Assembly: GCA_013820865.1 (NCBI GenBank)
Contig: JACDHU010000063.1
Location: forward strand, 1-8,474
From: Chloroflexota bacterium
GTDB taxonomy: Bacteria; Chloroflexota; Limnocylindria; QHBO01
Length of the DNA stretch: 8,474 nt
Direction of reading: 5' to 3'
Position numbers and translations under genes: made by a program. Each line of letters opens with the position of its first letter. The first letter of the stretch is position 1. Of this stretch, positions 1-6,362 are shown one piece after another. The notes below the pieces were generated by a model. The model made no database searches. It worked only from the letters and a program-made list of their open reading frames with translations, and was not told where the DNA came from.

Positions 1-2690
1 GCGGCCGCGCCATCATCACGGCGACGCGTGGCCAGGTACGCGACCGCGGCGTCGGCAAGCGCGGCCGCCAGCTCGTACGGCCGCGCCAATGCGCGCCGCC
101 CATCGACGGCAGCGTCCCAGGCATCGCGGTCGAGGGCACCGCTCGCGCGCGCCGCGAGAGCCTCGGCCCATGTCCGGTCCGCGTCGATGATGCGCGCGGG
201 TCGCGTGACGACTTCGGCAACGCGCTGGACGTGCAGCCGCATGGCATCGGCCAGCTCGACCGTTCGTTCCGCGCACGCGGCCACCCGTTCCACATCACGG
301 GCCGAGCGGGCTGCATCACCTTCCTCAGCTTCAGCTCGCAGGCCGATGAGGAGCAACGAACGGGCTTCGGTGTCCAGATCTGGCTCGATCAGGCAGGCCA
401 TCGTCTCCGCCACGAGCCCTCGCGCCACGAGCGGCTCGCGGGACACGATCGCCAGCTCCGCGCGACGAGCATTCATGAGGTCGGGATCAGGACCGACCAC
501 CCGTTCGCCCAACGCCTCGTACGTCAGCAGGTCCCGCCTGGCCTCGTCCACCTCTCCGCGCGCACTGCGAATGCGCAGTCGATTCGAGAGCAGCCAGCGC
601 GCGGCGTATCGAGTCGGCCCGGCAGCCATCGTCTCGTCGATGAGGGCCAGCGCCTCGTCCCAGCGACCGAGCTCGTGCAGGGCTCGAGCCGCCTTCGATG
701 CCAGCTGACCGCCGAAGCGGGCCTCCGCCCCCAACTCACGAATGCGAGCGTCGGTCTCCTGCGCCAGGCTCAGGGCCTCGGCATGGCGCGCCGTCTCGTC
801 CAGCGCCCACCCCAAGCCCACGGCGGTCAGGAAGATGGCGACCGGATCGCCAAGCTCCGTGGCAAGCTGATGCCCCTCGCGCAGGATCGGCAGCCCGCGC
901 TCCAGATCAGAACGGCAGGCTAAATCGAGACCGATGGCGTTCAGGGCCCGCGCCTCGGCGACACGTGCACCGACGGCCCGAGAGATGGCGAGGGCGGCCT
1001 CACCCACGGCGAGCGAGTCGCTGAATCGGCCACGCACCATGAGCGAATTTGCCAGGTCCGAGAGGACGCGCGCGCGCTCGGGGGTGGGAGGGTCGATCGG
1101 AATCAGCTCGACGGCGCGCTCCATGGCGACGACCCCCTCCTGCCAATCCCCCGACTCGTTGAGGAACCAGGCCAGGCGGTGCTGGAGCACACCGGCGCGC
1201 ATGGGTGATCGGGACACGTCCACCTCGGTAAGGGCGGCCCGAACCAGGTCGATCGATCGGCGCGGATCACCGGCCTGGGCTGCGGCCTCAGCGGCGGCCT
1301 CCAGGATCGCGGTACGGTCAGTGTCAGACGGCAATGCCGAAGGCGAGACCTTCGGCCACATCTCGAGTGCCCGCTCGAGAAATACCTGCGCCTCGGAGAA
1401 GGCATACGCCGACTCGGCAGCGTGGGCAGCGTCGAGCGCCGCCGGCAGGGCACGCTCGAAGTCATGCGACATGAGCCAGTGGTGCGCGAGTTGTGCAGCC
1501 CTCCCCGCGGAATTGCCATGAGGGTGGTCGGATGCGCTCTCGATTGCCTGGGCGTAGGTCGAGTGGAGGTGCGTGCGCTCGCTCGGCAAGAGCGCCTCGT
1601 ACACGGCCTCCTGGACCAGCGCGTGACGAAATGCGTAGCCCGGCGTCTCGTCAGGAGCGCTCGGAACGAGCAGATGGTGCTCAATGGCTTCCCTGATCGC
1701 CTCTGTCAATCTGTCGGCAGGCATGCTGACGACCGACGTCAACAGCTGATGATCAAGCCGCGCCCCGGCAACGGACGCCATCCGAATCACGTGTTGCGCG
1801 TCGTCGCCAAGGTGTCGAATCCGATCCTCGAGGGTATCGCGCAGGCTTCGCGGCAAGGCGAACCCTGCCAACCCGGGCTGTCCGGCGGCCATGAGCTCCT
1901 CGGCAAAAAAAGGATTGCCGCCGGATCGTGACATCACCGTCTCAACCAGCTCGGCCGCAGCTCGATCGCCCGTGATGCCGGCAAGCTGCTCAGCGAGTTC
2001 GTCGGCGTCGAAGGCGCCAAGCTCGATGCCATCAACGTCCTCGAGCCGCTGAAGCTCGGTGAGCAACGGCCGCAACGGATGGCGGCGATGCATCTCATCG
2101 GATCGGTAGGTCACGATGAACAGGAAGCGCGCATCCCGGGAGTTTCGAACAAGGAACCGGAGCAGGTCGCGCGTCGACGAGTCCGCCCAATGCATGTCCT
2201 CCAGGACGAGCACCGCCGGGCGCTCATCGGACAGGCGCCGGAGCATGCCGAGCACGACCTCGAACAGCCTGGCTTGGGCGGCCGTCGCCGCGAATGACGC
2301 ATCCGGCCGCGTGGATCGAGGCCGCTCGGTCGGACCGAGGTCAGGCAGGAGGTGCGCGAGTTCCGCCCGACCGGGCCCGATCAGCTCGTCCAACCGATCC
2401 GACGGGACGGACCGCAGGAGCGTGCGCAGCGCACCAACGAATGGCGCGTACGGTAGGCCGCTGTCACCCAGCTGGAGGCAGTCGCCGATGAGGATATGGG
2501 AACCGGACTCCCGTGCACGCGCAACGAACTCACGAACGAGGCGAGTCTTGCCGATGCCGGCTTCACCGGCGATCAGCCGCGTGCTCGATCGGTGAGATCG
2601 GGCGTGCTCGAGGGCGTGGCTGAGTCGATCGAGTTCGGCCGCACGCCCCACGAAGACGGGGCTGCTCACGCGGGACATGCCAGCGATCAT
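1..2690 (-). CDS. AAA/STAND ATPase with helical (TPR-like) repeats, LuxR/MalT-type regulator; C-terminus cut by window edge
   Basis: I read this frame directly on the minus strand: 896 codons stay open from the ATG at 2690 to base 1, where the gene runs off. The N-terminal NTPase domain opens with VFVGRAAELDRL. It carries Walker A GEAGIGKT (residues 42-49), Walker B VLVLED followed by MHWAD (about 160-170), a sensor-like TYRSDE near 190 and GNPFFAEEL near 250. This is the signature of the AAA_16/STAND module of LuxR- and MalT-like regulators. From about residue 370 onward the protein is Ala/Leu/Glu-rich paired helices such as GDWQEGVVAMERAVEL and LGRWDEALALIDET, typical of TPR-like scaffolds. 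Family members usually sense a ligand or partner and often end in a LuxR helix-turn-helix; that end is not visible, so DNA binding is inference. The gene begins 26 bp after the sigma-factor stop and is probably co-transcribed with it. GGGGA about 11 nt upstream supports the ATG at 2690; ATG 2678 and GTG 2708 are alternatives. Confidence 0.88.
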   Translation of the reverse strand, partial: MIAGMSRVSSPVFVGRAAELDRLSHALEHARSHRSSTRLIAGEAGIGKTRLVREFVARARESGSHILIGDCLQLGDSGLPYAPFVGALRTLLRSVPSDRLDELIGPGRAELAHLLPDLGPTERPRSTRPDASFAATAAQARLFEVVLGMLRRLSDERPAVLVLEDMHWADSSTRDLLRFLVRNSRDARFLFIVTYRSDEMHRRHPLRPLLTELQRLEDVDGIELGAFDADELAEQLAGITGDRAAAELVETVMSRSGGNPFFAEELMAAGQPGLAGFALPRSLRDTLEDRIRHLGDDAQHVIRMASVAGARLDHQLLTSVVSMPADRLTEAIREAIEHHLLVPSAPDETPGYAFRHALVQEAVYEALLPSERTHLHSTYAQAIESASDHPHGNSAGRAAQLAHHWLMSHDFERALPAALDAAHAAESAYAFSEAQVFLERALEMWPKVSPSALPSDTDRTAILEAAAEAAAQAGDPRRSIDLVRAALTEVDVSRSPMRAGVLQHRLAWFLNESGDWQEGVVAMERAVELIPIDPPTPERARVLSDLANSLMVRGRFSDSLAVGEAALAISRAVGARVAEARALNAIGLDLACRSDLERGLPILREGHQLATELGDPVAIFLTAVGLGWALDETARHAEALSLAQETDARIRELGAEARFGGQLASKAARALHELGRWDEALALIDETMAAGPTRYAARWLLSNRLRIRSARGEVDEARRDLLTYEALGERVVGPDPDLMNARRAELAIVSREPLVARGLVAETMACLIEPDLDTEARSLLLIGLRAEAEEGDAARSARDVERVAACAERTVELADAMRLHVQRVAEVVTRPARIIDADRTWAEALAARASGALDRDAWDAAVDGRRALARPYELAAALADAAVAYLATRRRDDGAA

Positions 2691-2716
2691 AGCTATCGTG
2701 GTCCCCACGGTCGCCC

Positions 2717-3271
2717 TCAGGCTGCGACCATGTTGCGCAACCGGCTTCGGCCGCGAGACAGCAGCGAGCGGGTTGCCAGCTCGCTGCGACCGATGCATCG
2801 CCCGATCTCCGCACTGCTGTAGCCGTCGGCGGACAGGAGCAGCGCGGCGCGAACGGCGCTCGGCAGTGCGGCAAGCCGATAGTCCAGGGCGCGCACAGCC
2901 TCCCGATCCATCAGCTCCTCTTCGGGGGAGGGCCAAACGTCACGGCGAATGAGCTCCGGTGCCCGCCGGGCCGCGACTCCCTGGCGTCGGGCTCGGCTGG
3001 TTGCGAGGTTGATCCCGACGCGATAGAGCCAGGCGCGCACGTTGGCAGGCTGGCGGCCGGCCGTGGACTCGACAAGGAACCGGATGAAGGTCTCGTGCAC
3101 CAGGTCCTCGGCATTGGCCGCGTCGCGCGTGAATCGCGCGAGGTAACCGCGCAACGCCTCGCCATGAGCATCGTAGGCCGCGGAAACTGCCATGGTCACG
3201 GCGGCGACCGGCTCCCCCCGGGCGCCTTGTGCGTCCCGGTCACCGCTCGTCTCCCCCAGGACCATCCCCAT
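2717..3271 (-). CDS. ECF-family RNA polymerase sigma factor
   Basis: A 184-residue protein with the two-domain build of an extracytoplasmic-function sigma factor. Region 2 spans about residues 32-94: AAYDAHGEALRGYLARFTRD, then AEDLVHETFIRFL (core-binding and -10 recognition helix) and RAWLYRVGINLATSRAR. Region 4 spans about 128-181: RLAALPSAVRAALLLS, then the helix-turn-helix YSSAEIGRCIGRSELATRSL and the basic end RGRSRLR. It would direct polymerase to a small regulon whose targets cannot be read here. No anti-sigma gene is visible on either side; ahcY lies upstream and a STAND ATPase follows 26 bp downstream. The first 26 residues precede the usual family start and may be untranslated. A GTG at 3199 with GGGGGAG about 12 nt upstream, or the ATG at 3193, would give a more standard N-terminus. 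The ATG at 3271 has no Shine-Dalgarno sequence and would need leaderless initiation. Confidence 0.9.
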   Translation of the reverse strand: MGMVLGETSGDRDAQGARGEPVAAVTMAVSAAYDAHGEALRGYLARFTRDAANAEDLVHETFIRFLVESTAGRQPANVRAWLYRVGINLATSRARRQGVAARRAPELIRRDVWPSPEEELMDREAVRALDYRLAALPSAVRAALLLSADGYSSAEIGRCIGRSELATRSLLSRGRSRLRNMVAA

Positions 3272-3272
3272 G

Positions 3273-3287
3273 GCTGTACCGTACAGC
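3273..3287. promoter_or_regulatory. 15-bp palindrome at the sigma-gene start (candidate operator)
   Basis: GCTGTAC-C-GTACAGC on the plus strand: two perfect 7-bp arms around one base, ending one base before the ATG at 3271. The single-base centre suits a dimeric protein-binding site better than an RNA hairpin, though a 5-bp stem with a 5-nt loop is also possible. It overlaps the candidate -10 element, so a bound protein would probably repress the sigma gene. The binding protein is unknown. Confidence 0.5.
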
Positions 3288-3306
3288 TAAAGGTTGGTCC
3301 TGCACA
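3278..3306 (-). promoter_or_regulatory. Possible leaderless promoter of the sigma gene
   Basis: On the minus strand TACGGT (3283-3278) matches the TANNNT form of a -10 box and ends 6 nt before the ATG at 3271. That is the spacing expected if transcription begins at the start codon. Seventeen bases further upstream lies TGTGCA (3306-3301), only 3 of 6 matches to TTGACA. The absence of a Shine-Dalgarno sequence before 3271 fits leaderless initiation, but the match is weak and the gene may instead start at 3199 or 3193. Confidence 0.25.
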
Positions 3307-3321
3307 TATGGAGAACCTTTA
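3288..3321. repeat. 8-bp inverted repeat between ahcY and the sigma gene
   Basis: TAAAGGTT (3288-3295) and AACCTTTA (3314-3321) are exact reverse complements separated by 18 bp. A further TCC/GGA pair (3298-3300 and 3310-3312) would extend a folded stem. It directly adjoins the 15-bp palindrome on its left and begins 21 bp after the ahcY stop. As RNA it could be a weak ahcY terminator, but the stem base is A/U-rich and no U-tract follows, so an operator is equally likely. The AT-rich arms stand out against the GC-rich surroundings. Confidence 0.45.
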
Positions 3322-3342
3322 TTTCTCGTGGCGAAGGTGCGG

Positions 3343-4599
3343 CTAGGTGCCCGATTCGTACGATTCGCTGTACGCTTTCTGTTCCGCCGTCATCGGATCG
3401 ATGAGGATGCCCATGCTCTCGAGCTTGAGGCGCGCAACCTCGCGGTCGAGGTCATCGGGGATGCCGTAGACCGCGGGCGCCAGCTCATCGATGTTCTGGC
3501 GCAGCCACTCCAGCCCCAGTGCCTGATCGGCGAAGCTCATGTCCATCACCATCGCCGGGTGTCCCTCCGCGGCACCGAGATTGACGAGGCGCCCATCGGC
3601 CAGGAGGTAGATGCGCCGACCGTCGGCCATGAGGTACTCCCGGGTGAATGGCCGCACCTCGCGATTCGAGGTGGACTGCTCTTCGAGCGCACCGAGCTCG
3701 AACTCGTCATTGAAATGCCCGGCGTTGGCCAGGATCGCACCGTCACGCATGACGGGAAAGTGATCGACACCCCAGACGTTGAGATTGCCCGTACCGCTGA
3801 TGAAGAGCTCGCCGACCTCGGCCGAGTCGGCCGCATTCATGACCCGATATCCATCCATCGCCGCCTCGAGCGCGCGGACCGGATCGACCTCGCATACGAC
3901 GACACTGGCGCCCATGCCGTGGGCGCGCGACGCGATCCCACGTCCGACCCAACCGTAGCCGCCGACGACGACCGTCTTGCCCGCGAACAGGATGTTGGTG
4001 GCACGCAGGACGCCGTCGATCGCGCTCTGTCCGGTCCCGTAGCGGTTGTCGAACAGGTGCTTGGTGAGCGCCTCGTTGACCGCCACTACCGGGTAGCGAA
4101 GCTTGTCGGCCGCGGCCATGGCACGCAGGCGGATAACGCCGGTCGTCGTTTCCTCCGTGCCGCCGACGACCGCGTCCAACAGCTCGGTACGGTTAGTGTG
4201 GAGCTCGTTGACCAGGTCCGCCCCGTCATCCATGGTGATATGCGGATGATGATCGAGCGCCGCACCGATGTGAGCGTAGTACGACTCGCGATCCTCGCCC
4301 TTGATGGCAAACACCGGTATGCCGTGATGCACCACCAGCGCGGCCGCCACATCATCCTGGGTCGACAGCGGGTTGGACGAGCACAGGACGACATCGGCTC
4401 CGCCATCGGCGAGGGTACGGACGAGGTTCGCCGTCTCGGCCGTGACATGCAAGCAGGCGGCGATGCGCCAGCCGTCCAACGGTCGCTCCGCAGCGAATCG
4501 CTCGCGGATACCGGCCAGCACCGGCATCTGCCGATCGGCCCAGTCGATCTTGAGCCGTCCGGCATCGGCCAGGCCGATATCGGCGACGTCGTGCTTCAC
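3343..4599 (-). CDS. ahcY: S-adenosylhomocysteinase (adenosylhomocysteine hydrolase)
   Basis: This cytoplasmic NAD-dependent enzyme reversibly splits S-adenosyl-L-homocysteine into adenosine and homocysteine, relieving methyltransferase inhibition in the methyl cycle. Counting from the GTG at 4599 gives 418 residues. Every catalytic position falls exactly six below human numbering: D125 (DDGADL), E150 (EETTTG), K180, D184, N185 (TKHLFDN), H295 (NAGHF) and H347 (GHPAM). The NAD-binding glycine motif is GGYGWVGRG (about 213-221). T189 replaces the human C195, and the protein ends ESGT without the KPDHYRY tail, as in the short archaeal/Thermotoga-type enzymes. The GTG at 4599 overlaps the preceding gene's stop (GTGA), implying translational coupling, and matches the usual N-terminus just ahead of ADIGLADAGRLKIDWA. 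The frame extends upstream to GTG 4617 and a TTG at 4659, but the TTG would need a 64-bp overlap. It is the last gene of the apt operon. Confidence 0.97.
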   Translation of the reverse strand: MKHDVADIGLADAGRLKIDWADRQMPVLAGIRERFAAERPLDGWRIAACLHVTAETANLVRTLADGGADVVLCSSNPLSTQDDVAAALVVHHGIPVFAIKGEDRESYYAHIGAALDHHPHITMDDGADLVNELHTNRTELLDAVVGGTEETTTGVIRLRAMAAADKLRYPVVAVNEALTKHLFDNRYGTGQSAIDGVLRATNILFAGKTVVVGGYGWVGRGIASRAHGMGASVVVCEVDPVRALEAAMDGYRVMNAADSAEVGELFISGTGNLNVWGVDHFPVMRDGAILANAGHFNDEFELGALEEQSTSNREVRPFTREYLMADGRRIYLLADGRLVNLGAAEGHPAMVMDMSFADQALGLEWLRQNIDELAPAVYGIPDDLDREVARLKLESMGILIDPMTAEQKAYSESYESGT

Positions 4600-5456
4600 T
4601 TCTGTTCGCGTTGCCACGGAATTCGCATTGCCTCTCGTATCGGTCTCATCAATCCCCAACTGCCATGGCGCCGTCGTGCGAGGCGCTCGATGAGCTGGCA
4701 GTGAGTACGGTAGCCGAGGCGAGTGTAGGCCGCCACGGCCGGCTCATTGTCGGCATGCACGTTCAGCGCGATATCGGGCACGCGGTCCAGCAGCTCGGCA
4801 CTGACAGCGCTCGTCACCATCTTGGCGAAATCGTGGCCGCGAAAGTCGGTGTACGTCATCACGTTGCCAACCACCGCGATACCCTCGCGCCGATTGACCG
4901 CATGGGTACCCGCCGCGCTGACCAGCCTACCGCGGACGCGGATACCGTAATACACGCCGTCCTCGACCACCGATGCCGGGAAACCGGCGCGGAAGCCGAG
5001 CTGGTACAGCCGATTCAGGTCGTCGACATCCAGGGCCGTCAGCCGCTCGGCAGGGCCCGCGAACGGGATGAAGGTGTCACGATCGACCACCATGCGGAGC
5101 ATGCGCACCGGCGTTTCCAGTTCGTAGAGGTCCCGGATTGCCACTCCATGCAGCTCAGTACCCTGGAGGTAGGCGTCGCGCGGCTTCAGCACGGAGTCGA
5201 GGATGGCACGGCAGCCGTCCGGAGCCCCCATGAGAAATAGTGGCTGCGGGACCAGCCCCTCGTGATGCATGGCCAGCGCGGTGGGACGTCCGGCATCATC
5301 GTGCGCCATGGCCCACGACACGCGGGTGCGGTTCGGGCCGTCCAGGTCGCCGAGCGCATACGCGGCGTACAGGCGGTCGGTGCGCAGGAATGCGGCGATC
5401 TCGACGCGATCACCCACCGAGCGGGCGCGCAGCCGGGGTGACGACGCGACCGCCAT
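4596..5456 (-). CDS. GNAT-family N-acetyltransferase, FR47-like C-terminal domain
   Basis: A 286-residue protein whose C-terminal half (about 135-260) reads as a GNAT fold of the FR47 type: strand IAVVGNVMTYTDF, the acetyl-CoA loop FRGHDFAKMV (205-214), then LNVHADNEPAVAAYTRLGYR (231-250), a well-conserved GNAT ending. The N-terminal half (FLRTDRLYAAYALGDLDG, 23-40) resembles the non-catalytic front half of similar two-part GNATs. In the acetyl-CoA motif R/QxxGxG/A, the usual fourth glycine is Asp (RGHDFA), which could weaken cofactor binding. The acceptor substrate cannot be read. Its ATG lies 3 bp after the apt stop, and its TGA shares 4 bp with the ahcY start, so it is tightly embedded between two purine/methyl-cycle genes and probably translated by coupling. 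Whether it acts on a metabolite of that pathway, on a protein, or is a passenger is unknown. Confidence 0.85.
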   Translation of the reverse strand: MAVASSPRLRARSVGDRVEIAAFLRTDRLYAAYALGDLDGPNRTRVSWAMAHDDAGRPTALAMHHEGLVPQPLFLMGAPDGCRAILDSVLKPRDAYLQGTELHGVAIRDLYELETPVRMLRMVVDRDTFIPFAGPAERLTALDVDDLNRLYQLGFRAGFPASVVEDGVYYGIRVRGRLVSAAGTHAVNRREGIAVVGNVMTYTDFRGHDFAKMVTSAVSAELLDRVPDIALNVHADNEPAVAAYTRLGYRTHCQLIERLARRRHGSWGLMRPIREAMRIPWQREQK

Positions 5457-5459
5457 CGG

Positions 5460-5990
5460 TCAGTAGGTGAGCAGGGCGTGGATGTCGAACTCGTCGAGCT
5501 GGTCGCGGCCATTCAGGGCCGACAGCTCGACCATGAACGAGAGGCCCGCAACCTCGCCGCCCAGGCGCCGCACGAGCTCGATGGTGCCAATCACCGTCCC
5601 GCCGGTGGCCAGCAGGTCATCCACGATCAGCACGCGCTGACCCGTGGTGATGGCGTCGGAATGGATCTCGAGCGTGGCCGTTCCGTACTCGAGCTCGTAC
5701 TCGACCTCGATCGTCTCGGCCGGCAGCTTGCCGAGCTTGCGCACCGGCACGAAACCCGCTCCGAGCTTATACGCGAGCGGCGCGCTGAAGATGAACCCGC
5801 GCGACTCCATGCCGACGACGATATCGACCTTCGTGTCGCCGATCTGCTGCGCCATCCGGTCGATCACCTCCCGGAATGCGTCACCATCCTTGAGCAGCGT
5901 GGTGATGTCGTAGAAGCGGATGCCTGGCTTCGGAAAGTCCGGGACTTCGCGGATCAGGGCGCGGAGATCGTCGACGCTTGAAACGGTCAC
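5460..5990 (-). CDS. apt: Adenine phosphoribosyltransferase
   Basis: Cytoplasmic purine-salvage enzyme that joins adenine and PRPP to give AMP and pyrophosphate. The 176-residue length is standard for the family. Visible motifs are FPKPGIRFYDITTLL near the N-terminus (19-33), ESRGFIFSAPLA (62-73), the VPVRKLGKLP flexible-loop region (81-90), and the PRPP-binding signature VLIVDDLLATGGT (120-132) with its paired aspartates. The start is a GTG at 5990 (VTVSSVDDL), with GGAG at 6007-6004 about 13 nt upstream, slightly long spacing. It is the first gene of a run with the acetyltransferase (3-bp gap) and ahcY. Adenine arising from SAM by-products (methylthioadenosine or SAH breakdown) is a plausible substrate source in this context. 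A candidate promoter lies at 6041-6070. Confidence 0.97.
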   Translation of the reverse strand: MTVSSVDDLRALIREVPDFPKPGIRFYDITTLLKDGDAFREVIDRMAQQIGDTKVDIVVGMESRGFIFSAPLAYKLGAGFVPVRKLGKLPAETIEVEYELEYGTATLEIHSDAITTGQRVLIVDDLLATGGTVIGTIELVRRLGGEVAGLSFMVELSALNGRDQLDEFDIHALLTY

Positions 5991-6040
5991 GGTCGTGTGG
6001 GCACTCCAGCTGGGGACGTGGCGGAATCCGTAGCCCGCTG

Positions 6041-6070
6041 AGTCTAGACCGATGCGCCTTCCGGCGGCAA
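6041..6070 (-). promoter_or_regulatory. Candidate promoter of the apt-GNAT-ahcY operon
   Basis: On the minus strand TTGCCG (6070-6065) and TAGACT (6046-6041) are separated by 18 bp. They match the housekeeping consensus at 4 of 6 and 4-5 of 6 positions. Transcription would start near 6034, giving a leader of about 45 nt before the GTG at 5990. The leader is too short for a known SAH or SAM riboswitch. Assigned by eye only. Confidence 0.4.
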
Positions 6071-6111
6071 TATCGCGTTACCCGGTCCACCTGCACCGCC
6101 ATGCGGTCAAA

Positions 6112-6128
6112 TGCCGTCCAGGCGGGCA
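6112..6128 (+). repeat. Repeat copy 1, TGCCGTNNNNGCGGGCA
   Basis: TGCCGT-CCAG-GCGGGCA, flanked by AAA and TATG. The outer arms ATGCC/GGCAT are inverted, so the site is an imperfect palindrome with possible two-fold symmetry. It lies about 42 bp upstream of the candidate apt -35 box, where an activator could sit. Confidence 0.6.
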
Positions 6129-6160
6129 TATGACGGAGCCGAGACGCCCGTTCCGCCCAA

Positions 6161-6177
6161 TGCCGTCCACGCGGGCA
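6161..6177 (+). repeat. Repeat copy 2, TGCCGTNNNNGCGGGCA
   Basis: TGCCGT-CCAC-GCGGGCA, flanked by CAA and ATAG. It is in the same orientation as copy 1, with starts 49 bp apart. It differs from copy 1 at only one of 17 positions, inside the variable centre. Confidence 0.6.
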
Positions 6178-6253
6178 ATAGCCGGGAAACCGGTGAGACC
6201 GCCGCTCGATTTGCGTATGGAGCTGCTCGCCAAGCAACGCACATCCCGCCTAA

Positions 6254-6270
6254 TGCCCGCCCACACGGCA
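6254..6270 (-). repeat. Repeat copy 3 (inverted), TGCCGTNNNNGCGGGCA
   Basis: On the minus strand TGCCGT-GTGG-GCGGGCA, flanked by ATA and TTAG. All 13 non-centre positions match copies 1 and 2, while the central four bases differ. Conserved arms with a free centre suit a protein-binding site or a stem-forming dispersed repeat. Confidence 0.6.
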
Positions 6271-6362
6271 TATGTGACCATCAACGGCTGAATTCCCAGC
6301 TCCGACGCATCTTCTGCGCAATGTGCCGTCACGGGAACATTGTCCGAGCCGGAACATCGTAC

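Larger units (their letters stand above)
5991..6362. other. 372-bp non-coding interval between aconitase and apt
   Basis: No open frame here reads like a protein; the short frames that cross it have the composition of chance ORFs. It holds the candidate apt promoter, three copies of TGCCGTNNNNGCGGGCA, a small perfect palindrome ACCGC-CAT-GCGGT (6095-6107), a CCGG-GAAA-CCGG hairpin-like element (6182-6193) and a direct repeat GGAACATYGT (6334-6343 and 6351-6360). No clear intrinsic terminator follows the aconitase stop. It is far longer than the other gaps in the window. Confidence 0.6.

Noticed and set aside
28..923. Overlapping plus-strand frames at the left edge
   Set aside because: They are opposite the STAND ATPase, which has clear motifs; the plus frames are low-complexity Arg/Ala/Ser sequence.
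3273..3287. LexA/SOS box
   Set aside because: The arms contain CTGT and ACAG, but the spacing is 5 bp rather than 8, and it does not fit the GAAC-N4-GTTC form either.
4600..4659. Upstream extension of ahcY to a TTG at 4659
   Set aside because: It would overlap the acetyltransferase by 64 bp from a rare start codon; the GTG at 4599 matches the family N-terminus.
3229..4704. 491-codon open frame on the plus strand opposite ahcY
   Set aside because: It is the mirror frame of a verified S-adenosylhomocysteinase. Its composition (rich in Arg, His, Asp, Val) is that of an antisense GC-rich frame, with no recognisable domain.
5991..6040. SAH or SAM riboswitch ahead of the apt-ahcY operon
   Set aside because: The inferred leader is only about 45 nt and shows none of the conserved SAH-riboswitch segments I could recall.
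6112..6270. CRISPR-like array
   Set aside because: Only three short copies, one inverted, at unequal spacing (49 and 93 bp), with no cas gene.
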